Source: Bacillus cabrialesii
GTDB taxonomy: Bacteria > Bacillota > Bacilli > Bacillales > Bacillaceae
Assembly (NCBI RefSeq): GCF_004124315.2
Contig: NZ_CP096889.1
Location: 2,897,001-2,961,000 of the forward strand
Reading direction: 5' to 3'
DNA: 64,000 nt
Shown: positions 9,094 through 17,299 of the stretch, piece after piece
Position numbering within the stretch: the first letter of the stretch is position 1
Layout: each line of letters starts with the position of its first letter
Translations under genes and position numbers: made by a program
Notes under the pieces: model-generated
What the model was told of the DNA's origin: nothing
The model's input: the letters and a program-made list of their open reading frames with translations, nothing else
The model's database searches: none

Positions 9094-9593
9094 GGGTCCC
9101 GCAGCATTACAAAAAACCGGGGTGGCAGCGTTTCTTCGCGGGAATGATGTGCGGAGCCGTAATCAGCTGGTTCTTTTTTCTGTTTACTTACGGAACATTC
9201 CAAGAGGAGCAGGTCAGCCTCATCGAAAAACAAAAAGAGCACGTAAAAGACTTGAATAATCAAATTTCGATCTATCAGGAAGACCTCCATAAACTGAATG
9301 AAGACAATAAAAGAAAACTGCTGATTCAAAGCGTCAGCGTTAAATTGCTGAATGGGGATAAATATAAAATATCACAGCCGGATAAAACGAAATTCGAGGA
9401 GCATGTAAAGGATGATATTTCAGAGGTCATTACAAAGGACATAGAGAGCGTCTATCAAACAAAGGATCTTTTAAAACGGACAATTGAAAATAAAGTCTAT
9501 TTGATCAACGAAAAAAAATACGAAGCTACCGTCAAGGAATTAACGATTTATACAAGATTGACAGTAGAACTTGAAATATCATTCGCCGCGTAA
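9090..9593 (+). CDS. ytrI: Sporulation membrane protein YtrI
   Basis: Second gene of the ytrHI sporulation pair, 167 residues. After a short basic N-terminus there is one transmembrane helix (about residues 17-36), then a charged, heptad-like coiled-coil stretch (about 38-75) and a soluble C-terminal domain. The topology suggests a single-pass protein with the coiled coil on one side of the forespore outer membrane. The ATG at 9090 overlaps the ytrH stop. A GGAG lies 11 bases upstream inside ytrH. Biochemical function is not known. Confidence 0.9.
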   Translation: MRVPQHYKKPGWQRFFAGMMCGAVISWFFFLFTYGTFQEEQVSLIEKQKEHVKDLNNQISIYQEDLHKLNEDNKRKLLIQSVSVKLLNGDKYKISQPDKTKFEEHVKDDISEVITKDIESVYQTKDLLKRTIENKVYLINEKKYEATVKELTIYTRLTVELEISFAA

Positions 9594-9694
9594 TTATGGA
9601 TTTTTTTTAAATTCTCCAAACTTCTGTCGCTTTTTCCCATTCTTTTTTATAAACTATATGTGAGGCTTAATGGCGAAAGGAAGGAGGAAGGGAA

Positions 9695-9886
9695 ATGGAG
9701 GTTTACAGTGACCGTCAGTTAGCAAAAGATCAAGCAGCCCGGCTCAGACAAGGTTTTTCTGCATATGCCGAAACAAACTCACTCGCTTCCCTCATCAAAA
9801 AAGAACTTCAATCTCACAATCTCCAAGTCTACGAGGACCTTACTGATTTCGGCTGCTGGTTCATCCCCGTCACAGATGAACACTAA
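9695..9886 (+). CDS. ytzJ: Small conserved protein (YtzJ-like), function unknown
   Basis: A 63-residue soluble, mixed-charge protein with no membrane segment or recognised motif. The ATG is preceded by an excellent AAGGAGG at seven-base spacing, which strongly supports translation. It lies 100 bp downstream of ytrI on the same strand and converges on nrnA, with a weak GC-rich hairpin near 9890-9905. A small gene exists at this place in B. subtilis and I believe it is ytzJ; the symbol is from memory. No function can be inferred. Confidence 0.75.
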   Translation: MEVYSDRQLAKDQAARLRQGFSAYAETNSLASLIKKELQSHNLQVYEDLTDFGCWFIPVTDEH

Positions 9887-9903
9887 GAGAGAGGGTCTCC
9901 CCT

Positions 9904-10845
9904 CTACTCGTGTTCTTTACATAATGTTTCCAGATCAGCTAAAATCCGATCAGCTTCATCCCAGCTGTAAATAGAGGCGCCTGAGGCAAGCGGATGCCCT
10001 CCGCCGTTATATTTCCGGGCAAGTCCATTAATGACGGGCCCCTTCGAACGGAATCTGACTCTGATTTGATCGTCTTCTTCTACGAAAAACACCCAAGCGC
10101 GAATACCTGAGATATTGCCGAGCGTCCCGACAAGCTGCGATGCTTCTGAAGCCGTTGTGCCGAACTTTTCAAGCGTATCCTTTTTGATAAAAACAGAAGC
10201 GGCGCCGTTTTCGGACAATGACACATTTTGAAAGATAAAGCCGTTAAGCTTCACCACATTCAGTTTTGTTTCATACAATTGATTAAACAACTCTGAGGAA
10301 GAGAATGGATACTGAATGAGCTCGCCTGCATATTTTAATGTTTTTTCCGTTGTATTCGGAAATAAGAAGCGCCCGGTATCTCCGACAATGCCGGCATAGA
10401 TCAGCTCTGCCGCTTTCGTATTCAGCTTCCAGCCGTGCTCTATTCCTTCTAAATACAGCTCGTAAATCATTTCACTTACTGAGCTTGCGCTTGTATCGAC
10501 CCAGAGAAGGTCGCCGTATGGATCTTCGTTCGGATGGTGGTCGATTTTCATCAGTTTGGCGCCTGAAGGATAACGCTGATCGTCGATTCTTTCCTGATTT
10601 GCCGTATCGCAGACAATGACAAGTGCGCCTTCATATGTTTCATTGTCCACCTCATCAAGGGAATATAAGAAAGAGAGGGACGGTTCAGGCGTGCCGACTG
10701 CGAAAATATTTTTTTCAGGATATGTTTCACGCAGGATTTCCGTAAGTCCGCACTGTGATCCGTAGGCATCCGGATCAGGACGCACATGTCTATGTAAGAT
10801 AATCGTGTCATATAATGATATGGTTCTGATCAGTTCTGTTTTCAT
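9904..10845 (-). CDS. nrnA: Oligoribonuclease / pAp phosphatase NrnA (DHH family)
   Basis: Degrades 2-5 nt RNA fragments from the 5' end and dephosphorylates 3'-phosphoadenosine 5'-phosphate, so it links RNA turnover with sulfate assimilation. The 313 residues contain the DHH motifs: HVRPDPDAYGSQ (II-like), CDTA, KIDHHPNED (the DHH triad) and the C-terminal DHHA1 domain with a glycine-rich RKYNGGGHPLASGA substrate loop. AAAGGAG precedes the ATG. Divergent from ytpI. Equivalent to YtqI of B. subtilis. Confidence 0.95.
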   Translation of the reverse strand: MKTELIRTISLYDTIILHRHVRPDPDAYGSQCGLTEILRETYPEKNIFAVGTPEPSLSFLYSLDEVDNETYEGALVIVCDTANQERIDDQRYPSGAKLMKIDHHPNEDPYGDLLWVDTSASSVSEMIYELYLEGIEHGWKLNTKAAELIYAGIVGDTGRFLFPNTTEKTLKYAGELIQYPFSSSELFNQLYETKLNVVKLNGFIFQNVSLSENGAASVFIKKDTLEKFGTTASEASQLVGTLGNISGIRAWVFFVEEDDQIRVRFRSKGPVINGLARKYNGGGHPLASGASIYSWDEADRILADLETLCKEHE

Positions 10846-10975
10846 TTGATACTCCTTTATTGTTTTTATTCATTAAATCACATTCTCTGCCGACGGAAAA
10901 GAAAAATAACGTCAAAACCAAGCCCGTTTTTGTATAGAATGGGTTTGTAAACTTTTACGATGGAGGATTTCATTT

Positions 10976-11278
10976 ATGCTGGTTCTTGTTTTTTTGATTG
11001 GGCTTTCAGCCTGCTTCTATGTGTACTATAAAGTAAAAGGCGTACGGGCAAAGCAAGCGTTGGAAAAAGAAATCTGTTCAGCAAAATCAAGCATGGCTTT
11101 AGGGTCACTGGTCCTGTTCTACGGGCTCAACCAAATGATATTATTCCATTCAGTATTAACGTTAGTAATCGGCGGCATCTTTATCGTCATAGGAGCAGGA
11201 AGCGCTTGGGCAGGTTATAAAGCTTATAGGCATTACAATCCCCTTCACGCCAAAGAAGCTGAAAGAGATCACGCGTAA
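10976..11278 (+). CDS. ytpI: Membrane protein YtpI, function unknown
   Basis: A 100-residue integral membrane protein of the YtpI family. Three hydrophobic segments are visible: one at the N-terminus (residues 1-18), one near 42-56 and one near 57-76, joined by short basic loops. No catalytic motif. GGAGG lies nine bases before the ATG. It is transcribed alone, converging on ytoI, and a 9-bp GC-rich inverted repeat at 11276-11299 may end both transcripts. Confidence 0.85.
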   Translation: MLVLVFLIGLSACFYVYYKVKGVRAKQALEKEICSAKSSMALGSLVLFYGLNQMILFHSVLTLVIGGIFIVIGAGSAWAGYKAYRHYNPLHAKEAERDHA

Positions 11279-11296
11279 GGGGCGCCTGAACGTCCC

Positions 11297-12616
11297 TTAG
11301 CTTCTTTCCATCAGCTGAACCATCAGCATCGCTTTAGACACGATATGGCCTTGGCTGTGCACTTCAACTTCCATTTTCCCGAACTTTCTGCCGGCCTCCA
11401 AGATGCGCGGTTTGACCTCGATGACTGATTCCATCTGCACAGGCTTCAAAAAGAAAATGGTGATGCTTTCGATAACGAGTTCGCCGCGTTTTTTCGAACG
11501 CAAAAACCGGTTTGCCGCTTGTGTCAAAATGGTCGTAAACACACCATAGGAAATGGTTCCGAGCTGATTTGTCATCTGCGGCGTGACTTCATACTCGTAA
11601 ACCGTTTGATCCTCTTTATCATTATCCTCATCTTTAAATCCTCTTGAAACGATGTCATCGAGCTTCTCTCCGACCTGCGGCTGCTTTTGAATCATTTGAA
11701 GGGCTTTTAACACATCTTGGCGGCTGATCATGCCGATCAGTTTTTGGTGGCCGTCAGTGACGGGAAGCACTTCGATCCCTTCCCATACCATCATTTGCGC
11801 CGCTGAGGCGACAGATGTTTCCCCAATAACCGTAACGGGGTTTTTTGTCATGACCTTTTCGATAGGTGCGTTTCGGTCATGGCCGGCAATATCTTTTGAT
11901 GTCAGGATGCCGTGGATTTTCATCTGCTCGTCGACAACCGGGAACCGGCCGTGCCCTGTTTCAAAATTTTTCTCATACCATTTTTCAAGCTTATCCTTAG
12001 GCGAAAGATATACCGTACGGTCAGCAGGCGTTAGGATGTCCTCCACCAGGACAATTTCTTTTTTGATCAGCTGGTCATAAATCGCCCGGTTAATCATTGC
12101 GGCGACTGTAAACGTGTCATAACTCGTAGATAAAATCGGCAGCTCAAGCTCATCTGCCAGCTGCACAATGCTATCATCCGTGTTGAAGCCTCCCGTCACC
12201 AATACAGCAGCACCCGCTTCAAGCGCCTGTCTGTGTGCGTTGATTCTGTTTCCGACAATCAAAAGATTCCCCGCTGCGGTATAACGCATCATCGCGTCCA
12301 GTTCCATCGCGCCGATAACGAATTTATTCAATGTCTTATGGAGTCCGGCCCGTCCTCCGAGCACTTGTCCGTCTATGACATTTACAACCTCTGCGTAGGT
12401 AAGCTTTTCAATGTTCTCTTTTTTCTTTTGCTCAATCCTGATTGTGCCCACACGTTCAATCGTGCTGACAAACCCTTTATTCTCCGCTTCCTTGATCGCT
12501 CTGTACGCGGTCCCTTCGCTTACTTTCATTTCCTTCGCAATTCTTCGCACAGAGATTTTTTCACCGACAGGCAGTGAATCAATATACGTTAATATTTGTT
12601 CATGCTTCGTTGCCAA
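11297..12616 (-). CDS. ytoI: YtoI: HTH, DRTGG, tandem CBS and hotdog domain protein
   Basis: A 439-residue protein with four parts in order: a winged-helix N-terminus (about 1-65, with VRRIAKEMKVSEGTAYRAIK), a DRTGG domain (about 70-180), two CBS domains (about 190-310) and a C-terminal hotdog/thioesterase-like domain (about 330-439). CBS pairs often bind adenosyl ligands and hotdog folds often bind acyl-CoA, so a metabolite-sensing regulator is plausible but unproven. Start is TTG at 12616 because GAGGTGA lies five bases upstream; the in-frame extension to 12739 crosses the ytnM terminator and is rejected. Confidence 0.88.
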   Translation of the reverse strand: MATKHEQILTYIDSLPVGEKISVRRIAKEMKVSEGTAYRAIKEAENKGFVSTIERVGTIRIEQKKKENIEKLTYAEVVNVIDGQVLGGRAGLHKTLNKFVIGAMELDAMMRYTAAGNLLIVGNRINAHRQALEAGAAVLVTGGFNTDDSIVQLADELELPILSTSYDTFTVAAMINRAIYDQLIKKEIVLVEDILTPADRTVYLSPKDKLEKWYEKNFETGHGRFPVVDEQMKIHGILTSKDIAGHDRNAPIEKVMTKNPVTVIGETSVASAAQMMVWEGIEVLPVTDGHQKLIGMISRQDVLKALQMIQKQPQVGEKLDDIVSRGFKDEDNDKEDQTVYEYEVTPQMTNQLGTISYGVFTTILTQAANRFLRSKKRGELVIESITIFFLKPVQMESVIEVKPRILEAGRKFGKMEVEVHSQGHIVSKAMLMVQLMERS

Positions 12617-12690
12617 GCCTTTCACCTCTAAGGACAGTCTTCTGTTTTCATTATAAGGGCTCGGAGGATTCGTACGCAATGAGGCTGGAA

Positions 12691-12718
12691 AATAAAAAAG
12701 AAGCCTTCCCGGCTTCTT
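12691..12718 (-). terminator. Terminator of the ytmI-ytnM sulfur operon
   Basis: Minus-strand hairpin with 8-bp arms (12698-12705, 12711-12718) and a five-base loop, followed by a T-rich run. It lies ~75 bp past the ytnM stop and separates the sulfur operon from ytoI. Confidence 0.85.
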
Positions 12719-12791
12719 ACAGCGCTGATTTTTTTCCAATCAAGCGGCATGGACCTCGTGATTCCTTTTATCTCATAAAACGAAAAAGTAT

Positions 12792-13694
12792 TTATTTTTC
12801 TTTTAAATGGACATCAGCCGCTGTCTTAACAATATGCCGATTCCCTATTTTAGATAAAACGAATAAAACAGCGAACAGCCAAATTGCTCCTATCGCCGTG
12901 TAGATCAATGGATAAACAGCTTTGTTTTCGATCCATTCATTTACCAATGTTCTGGCATTTACCAGAATAATAAATCCTCCGACAAGCACACCCATCAATT
13001 GCGGATGAAATTTCTGCACCAGCCATGCTGCGATAGGAGCTGCGATGATTCCGCCGGCCATTAACGAACATACCCATAACCAATTGACATCCTCCCACCC
13101 TAATGAAATAAGAAAACCGGCAGTTGCAGATACTGCGATGGCAAATTCACTTGTATCTACTGTCCCCACCACTTTTCGCGGGCTCAAGCCTTTGCGTGAT
13201 AATAAAATCGGCGTTGTGACTGGTCCCCAGCCGCCTCCGCCTGTGGCATCTGCAAAACCGGCGATTACTCCTAATGGAATGGATTGTTTTCGGCTTAACG
13301 GCACGTATTTTTTCTCAAGAGCAGGCTTGTATTGAAATAAAAATCTAATCAATACATATCCGCCCAGCAGGAGCAAAAACAAAGAAATATAGGGTTTCGC
13401 CACATCTCCTGGCAAACGGCTGAGAAATGCCGCACCTAAAAAAGCGCCTATTGAACCAGGAATGACAAGCTGATAAACGGTTTGTTTGTCAACATTTCCA
13501 AATTTAATATGCGACACTCCCGATGCGGCAGTTGTTACGACTTCCGCTAAATGGACAGAAGCCGAAGCGACAGCAGGTGTGATGCTGAAAGCCAATAACA
13601 AAGAAGTTGAGGTAACCCCATAAGCCATACCTAACGAACCGTCTATTAATTGCGATAACAAACCTATAAATGCAAAAACAATTAATTTCTTCAT
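12792..13694 (-). CDS. ytnM: TauE/SafE family membrane transporter YtnM
   Basis: A 300-residue polytopic membrane protein of the TauE/SafE (DUF81) family, with about seven to eight hydrophobic helices and the duplicated family motif (AYGVTSTSLLLAF in the first half, ATGGGGWGPVTTPILL in the second). Family members export or import sulfite, sulfoacetate or related organosulfur anions. As the last gene of the cysteine salvage operon it probably moves a sulfur-containing by-product, perhaps sulfite; direction and substrate are not known. It lies 40 bp after ytnL and is followed by the operon terminator. Confidence 0.88.
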   Translation of the reverse strand: MKKLIVFAFIGLLSQLIDGSLGMAYGVTSTSLLLAFSITPAVASASVHLAEVVTTAASGVSHIKFGNVDKQTVYQLVIPGSIGAFLGAAFLSRLPGDVAKPYISLFLLLLGGYVLIRFLFQYKPALEKKYVPLSRKQSIPLGVIAGFADATGGGGWGPVTTPILLSRKGLSPRKVVGTVDTSEFAIAVSATAGFLISLGWEDVNWLWVCSLMAGGIIAAPIAAWLVQKFHPQLMGVLVGGFIILVNARTLVNEWIENKAVYPLIYTAIGAIWLFAVLFVLSKIGNRHIVKTAADVHLKEK

Positions 13695-13734
13695 CAGAAC
13701 ACCTCAATCAGATATTTTTAACTCCTCATTCCTG

Positions 13735-14925
13735 TTAATGTAATAGTCTCTTAGCGCTTTCATATAAAAAATAAGAGGCTTTTATTATGGCAGTTTCATC
13801 AATTGTAAAAGCCGGGTGATGCCAATCATGATCGCCGCCTGTTCCAAAAAATGCAAATGAGCCGGGGATATGCTCCAGATAGTAAGCGAAATCTTCTCCG
13901 GCAGTTGACGGGTCGGGATTAATGACCTGAAGTCTTGCTTTATGTGCAGCGTCTCGCACCAGCTCAGTTATTGCCTCATCATTACAAAGCGGCGGCGGCC
14001 CGGAATGCCACTTCACATTTGCCTTTAACGAAAAAGCAGAAGAGATCTGCTTTGCGACAGCCAAAAAACGCTGCTGTACATGATGACGAACCTCTTGGTC
14101 AAAAGTGCGAACAGTGCCCTCGATTGCAACGGAATCGGGGATGACATTCCATGTGCTGCCGCCGCTGATTTTCCCCACTGTGATAATGGCGCTTTTTAGC
14201 GGGTTTACATTTCTGCTTACAATCGTTTGCAGGGCGACGATAAGAGAAGAGGCGCCGACAATGGGATCAAAACCATTATGCGGCAATGCTGCATGAGCGC
14301 CTTTTCCTTGTATCTCTACTTTAAATCGGTCAACAGCAGCCATAAGCGGCCCTGTTTTTAACCCTACCGTGCCCACCGGTATATCCGGTTTATTGTGAAG
14401 GCCAATCACTGCATCAATACCATCCAACTGGCCGTCCCCTATCACTTTTGCAGCGCCGGCACCTGATTCCTCTGCCGGCTGAAATAATAAACGAACCTTT
14501 CCTTTCAGGCTGTCTTGATTTTGCTTTAATAAAAAAGCAGCACCAAGAAGCGCTGCCGTATGAAAATCATGCCCGCACGCATGCATGATTCCTTTATGTT
14601 TAGACGCATAAGGCAAGCCTGTTTTTTCTTCAATCGGCAAGGCATCGATATCAGCCCTCAAAGCAATCGACGGACCTTCTGACTCTCCCGCTATGTCTGC
14701 GAATACTCCCGTTTTCAGTGAAGTAGGGCGAATCTGTATCCCCTTTTCTGTCAGGCATTTTTTTATAAAATCAGTTGTTTCAAATTCTTCTTTCGACAGT
14801 TCAGGATATTGGTGCAGGTGGCGGCGAATGCCGATGAGCTGTTTTTCCAGCGTTGAGGAATATTCTTCATTTGTGTTCTGAAATGGATATGCGCCTTCTA
14901 TATTTCTCCAATAATCCAAAGTCAT
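13735..14925 (-). CDS. ytnL: M20 family amidohydrolase, likely N-acetyl-S-alkylcysteine deacetylase
   Basis: A 396-residue zinc-dependent peptidase-M20 amidohydrolase. Metal and catalytic residues are visible in HACGHDFHT, QPAEESGAGA and the C-terminal HHPAF. A lid domain lies at about 200-310. The family hydrolyses N-acyl amino acids. Given the N-acetyltransferase ytmI in the same operon, the likely job is removing the N-acetyl group after the S-substituent has been cleaved. The homologue has also been called hipO and, I believe, sndA. The start ATG has GGAGCGGGAAAC upstream. It lies between ribR and ytnM with short gaps. Confidence 0.9.
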   Translation of the reverse strand: MTLDYWRNIEGAYPFQNTNEEYSSTLEKQLIGIRRHLHQYPELSKEEFETTDFIKKCLTEKGIQIRPTSLKTGVFADIAGESEGPSIALRADIDALPIEEKTGLPYASKHKGIMHACGHDFHTAALLGAAFLLKQNQDSLKGKVRLLFQPAEESGAGAAKVIGDGQLDGIDAVIGLHNKPDIPVGTVGLKTGPLMAAVDRFKVEIQGKGAHAALPHNGFDPIVGASSLIVALQTIVSRNVNPLKSAIITVGKISGGSTWNVIPDSVAIEGTVRTFDQEVRHHVQQRFLAVAKQISSAFSLKANVKWHSGPPPLCNDEAITELVRDAAHKARLQVINPDPSTAGEDFAYYLEHIPGSFAFFGTGGDHDWHHPAFTIDETAIIKASYFLYESAKRLLH

Positions 14926-14942
14926 GTTTCCCGCTCCTTTCC

Positions 14943-15635
14943 CTATCCCAATCTATTTTCTTCAGGCTCTTCAATATAAGCAGCAGCAAACCGACTCAAC
15001 TTACCAGCCAGACCGCCCGCCCCAAATTTTATATACTTGCTGGAGGCTTTTTGATCGCCTTCTTTTAAAAAGCTTAAAAAAGATAAAATATAAATGCGCC
15101 TGTAAGCAATCTGCGTAATTCCATACTCGAAAAACCAATTATCAATGACATTGTATACACCTCGGTTGATGCCGTATAGATTGTTACATTTCTTGTAAAA
15201 GCAGAGATCCGGAAGATTCAATTCCTGATGGGAAAGCAGGTTTTCTTTTTTGTTTTGTGTCGTCATTCCAATCTGTTCAAAGCGTTTTGCCGCGCATGAA
15301 ATATCTTTTTTTATTTGCTTTTTTAAAGACTCCAAAGAATCAAACCTTCTTTCTTCTCTCAATTTAAAGAGAATGCTGCATTCGACCTTTTTTCCATAGA
15401 TGTCTCTATGAAAGTCAAACAAATAAATCTCCAATGTCTTTTGAAGGTGAGAGCCGACGGTCGGTTTCACGCCGATATTCATCACTCCTAAATAAAATTG
15501 ATGATCGACTAACACCAGAACCCCATAAACTCCATCTTGCAGCCCATTCATTTTCGCATCTACATTTGCCGTGGGGAATCCAAGCTTTCTCCCTAATTGT
15601 TTTCCTTTCACAACCGTACCTGCAATGATCGTCAA
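14943..15635 (-). CDS. ribR: RibR: flavokinase-like domain fused to an FMN-riboswitch-binding domain
   Basis: A 230-residue protein. The N-terminal ~125 residues are a riboflavin kinase fold (GRKLGFPTANVD with the substrate PTAN motif, GVYGV, DFHRDIYG). The C-terminal ~100 residues have no enzymatic motif; in B. subtilis this part binds FMN riboswitch RNA and lets rib genes stay on when FMN is high. TTG at 15635 is the start, with GGGAGG nine bases upstream. Its place within the sulfur operon makes sense because two flavin-dependent monooxygenases are made at the same time. No FMN riboswitch is present in this window. Confidence 0.93.
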   Translation of the reverse strand: MTIIAGTVVKGKQLGRKLGFPTANVDAKMNGLQDGVYGVLVLVDHQFYLGVMNIGVKPTVGSHLQKTLEIYLFDFHRDIYGKKVECSILFKLREERRFDSLESLKKQIKKDISCAAKRFEQIGMTTQNKKENLLSHQELNLPDLCFYKKCNNLYGINRGVYNVIDNWFFEYGITQIAYRRIYILSFLSFLKEGDQKASSKYIKFGAGGLAGKLSRFAAAYIEEPEENRLG

Positions 15636-15682
15636 ACCAGTCTTCCTCCCATCTCAGCTTCCGCCTTCTGATCAAAGGGTAC

Positions 15683-17008
15683 CTAATTTGATGAATGTAA
15701 CACGGACTGTTGCAGCGGAATGCCAAGACCGAGATTTTCCCGCAATGTCCCGCCGTGATAATCTTGACGATAAAGCCCCCTTTCTTGAAGAATCGGAATC
15801 ACTTTTTCTACAAAAGCATCAAGTGTTCCCGGTATATCCGACCCAATAATAAATCCATCAGCGGCCTCAGCTTTGAACCAAGTCTCAATTAAGGATGCGA
15901 CCTGCTCTGGTGTGCCAATGAATAAGGACCGCGGAAAGGCTATCTCCTGCGCTACCTCCCGCAATGTCAAATTTCTGGTTTTTGCTTCTCTCTTAATCCG
16001 GTCCGTTGTGCTTTGAAACGCATTCTTTCCGACATCGCCAATATCGGGAAACGGTTCATCCAGCGGGTAGACACTCAGATCGTAATCATCAAAAAAACGG
16101 GCCAAATAGGTAACAGCATTTTCAATCGGAATCAATTCTGCAAATTCACGGTACTTCCTTTCTGCCTCTTCTTCCGTATCTGCCACAATCGGACTGATTC
16201 CCGGAAAAATCCGCACACTGGAAGGATCACGCCCTTCGGCAGCAGCGCGCCTTTTCACATCCGCATAAAACGCTTTTGTCTCTTCGAATGAATTGGAATG
16301 GGTAAAAATCGCATCCGCATTTTTGGCGGCAAACTGCCGGCCTGTTTCTGATGAACCCGCTTGAAACACTACAGGCTCTCCCTGTTTAGAGCGCCCGATA
16401 TTCAAGGGTCCCTCTACTTGAAAATACTTTCCTTTGTGATTCAGGCGATGAAGCTTCTCCGGTGCAAAAAATTTCCCTGTTTTCTTATTGTGTATAAATG
16501 CGTCATGCTCCCAGGAATTCCACAGTCCGCGTACAACATCCAAATGCTCCTGCGCGATTTCGTAACGCTCAGTGTGTTCCGGCAGATTGGACTTACTATG
16601 ATTGCGCGCCGCTCCTTCCTGCGGAGAAGTAACCAGATTCCAGCCGGCCCTGCCCCCGCTTATATGGTCCAGCGACATCAATTGCCTGGAGATGGTGAAT
16701 GGCTCAGTAAAAGATGTAGAGAACGTCCCTACCAAACCAATATTTTTGGTGACCGATGCAAGCGCCGATAATATCGTCACAGGCTCAAATCGGTTTAAAA
16801 AATGGGGAATTGATTTTTCAGAAATAAATAAACCGTCTGCAATGAAAATAAAACTGAACAACCCCTTTTCGGCTGTTTGCGCTTTTTGTTTGTAAAATTC
16901 AATATTCGTACTTGCCCCGGGATCGACATCGGGATGTCGCCAGCCGTCAGTCGTTCCCCCGACACCGTGAATTATGGCTCCAAACTGAATAAAATCAGAA
17001 CGTGTCAT
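15683..17008 (-). CDS. ytnJ: Flavin-dependent monooxygenase YtnJ (cysteine salvage)
   Basis: A 441-residue bacterial luciferase-like monooxygenase of the NtaA/SnaA/DszA subgroup. It has the TIM-barrel flavin fold with SLDHISGGRAGWNLVTS near residues 112-128 and VFQAGSSETGRQFAA near 221, both typical of this subgroup. It uses FMNH2 and O2. In B. subtilis the enzyme (recently named CmoJ, from memory) takes part in oxidative cleavage of S-alkylcysteine derivatives. Its first 14 bp overlap the end of ytnI. FMNH2 is delivered by a separate reductase, for which no obvious gene lies in the operon. Confidence 0.92.
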   Translation of the reverse strand: MTRSDFIQFGAIIHGVGGTTDGWRHPDVDPGASTNIEFYKQKAQTAEKGLFSFIFIADGLFISEKSIPHFLNRFEPVTILSALASVTKNIGLVGTFSTSFTEPFTISRQLMSLDHISGGRAGWNLVTSPQEGAARNHSKSNLPEHTERYEIAQEHLDVVRGLWNSWEHDAFIHNKKTGKFFAPEKLHRLNHKGKYFQVEGPLNIGRSKQGEPVVFQAGSSETGRQFAAKNADAIFTHSNSFEETKAFYADVKRRAAAEGRDPSSVRIFPGISPIVADTEEEAERKYREFAELIPIENAVTYLARFFDDYDLSVYPLDEPFPDIGDVGKNAFQSTTDRIKREAKTRNLTLREVAQEIAFPRSLFIGTPEQVASLIETWFKAEAADGFIIGSDIPGTLDAFVEKVIPILQERGLYRQDYHGGTLRENLGLGIPLQQSVLHSSN

Positions 17009-17285
17009 CTTTTGCCTCCTTTATCTGCGCATACATGGCAAGTGCACGGTCAAGGTGTTCAATCCCGATTTCAGTAATCCCCTGATACTGATTGCCGCTC
17101 CCGATTTCGACCACAGGCACATGGCGTATCCCATATTTCGCCTGCAGAATATCACGCAGCTCTTCTTTCTCCGACACATCGATATTTTGGAACGCTACCC
17201 CTTTTTCATCTAAGTAATTCTTGACTTCTTTGCAATACGAACAGCCTTTTTTACTCCAAACCACAATGTTCACAACATCAGTCAT
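16995..17285 (-). CDS. ytnI: Glutaredoxin-like protein YtnI
   Basis: A 96-residue small thiol-disulfide protein with a CSYC active site at residues 15-18, a cis-proline segment (RHVPVVEI) and a C-terminal GI-T-E helix region, as in glutaredoxins. In the sulfur operon it may reduce a disulfide or thiol intermediate during cysteine release. It overlaps ytnJ by 14 bp, indicating coupled translation. Bacillus lacks glutathione, so the reductant would be bacillithiol, thioredoxin or free thiol; that is inference. Confidence 0.88.
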   Translation of the reverse strand: MTDVVNIVVWSKKGCSYCKEVKNYLDEKGVAFQNIDVSEKEELRDILQAKYGIRHVPVVEIGSGNQYQGITEIGIEHLDRALAMYAQIKEAKDDTF

Positions 17286-17299
17286 GCTTCCATCCCCCT

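Noticed and set aside
12617..12739. 41-residue N-terminal extension of YtoI
   Set aside because: It reads through the terminator of the upstream operon; the TTG at 12616 has a strong ribosome binding site and gives the usual length.
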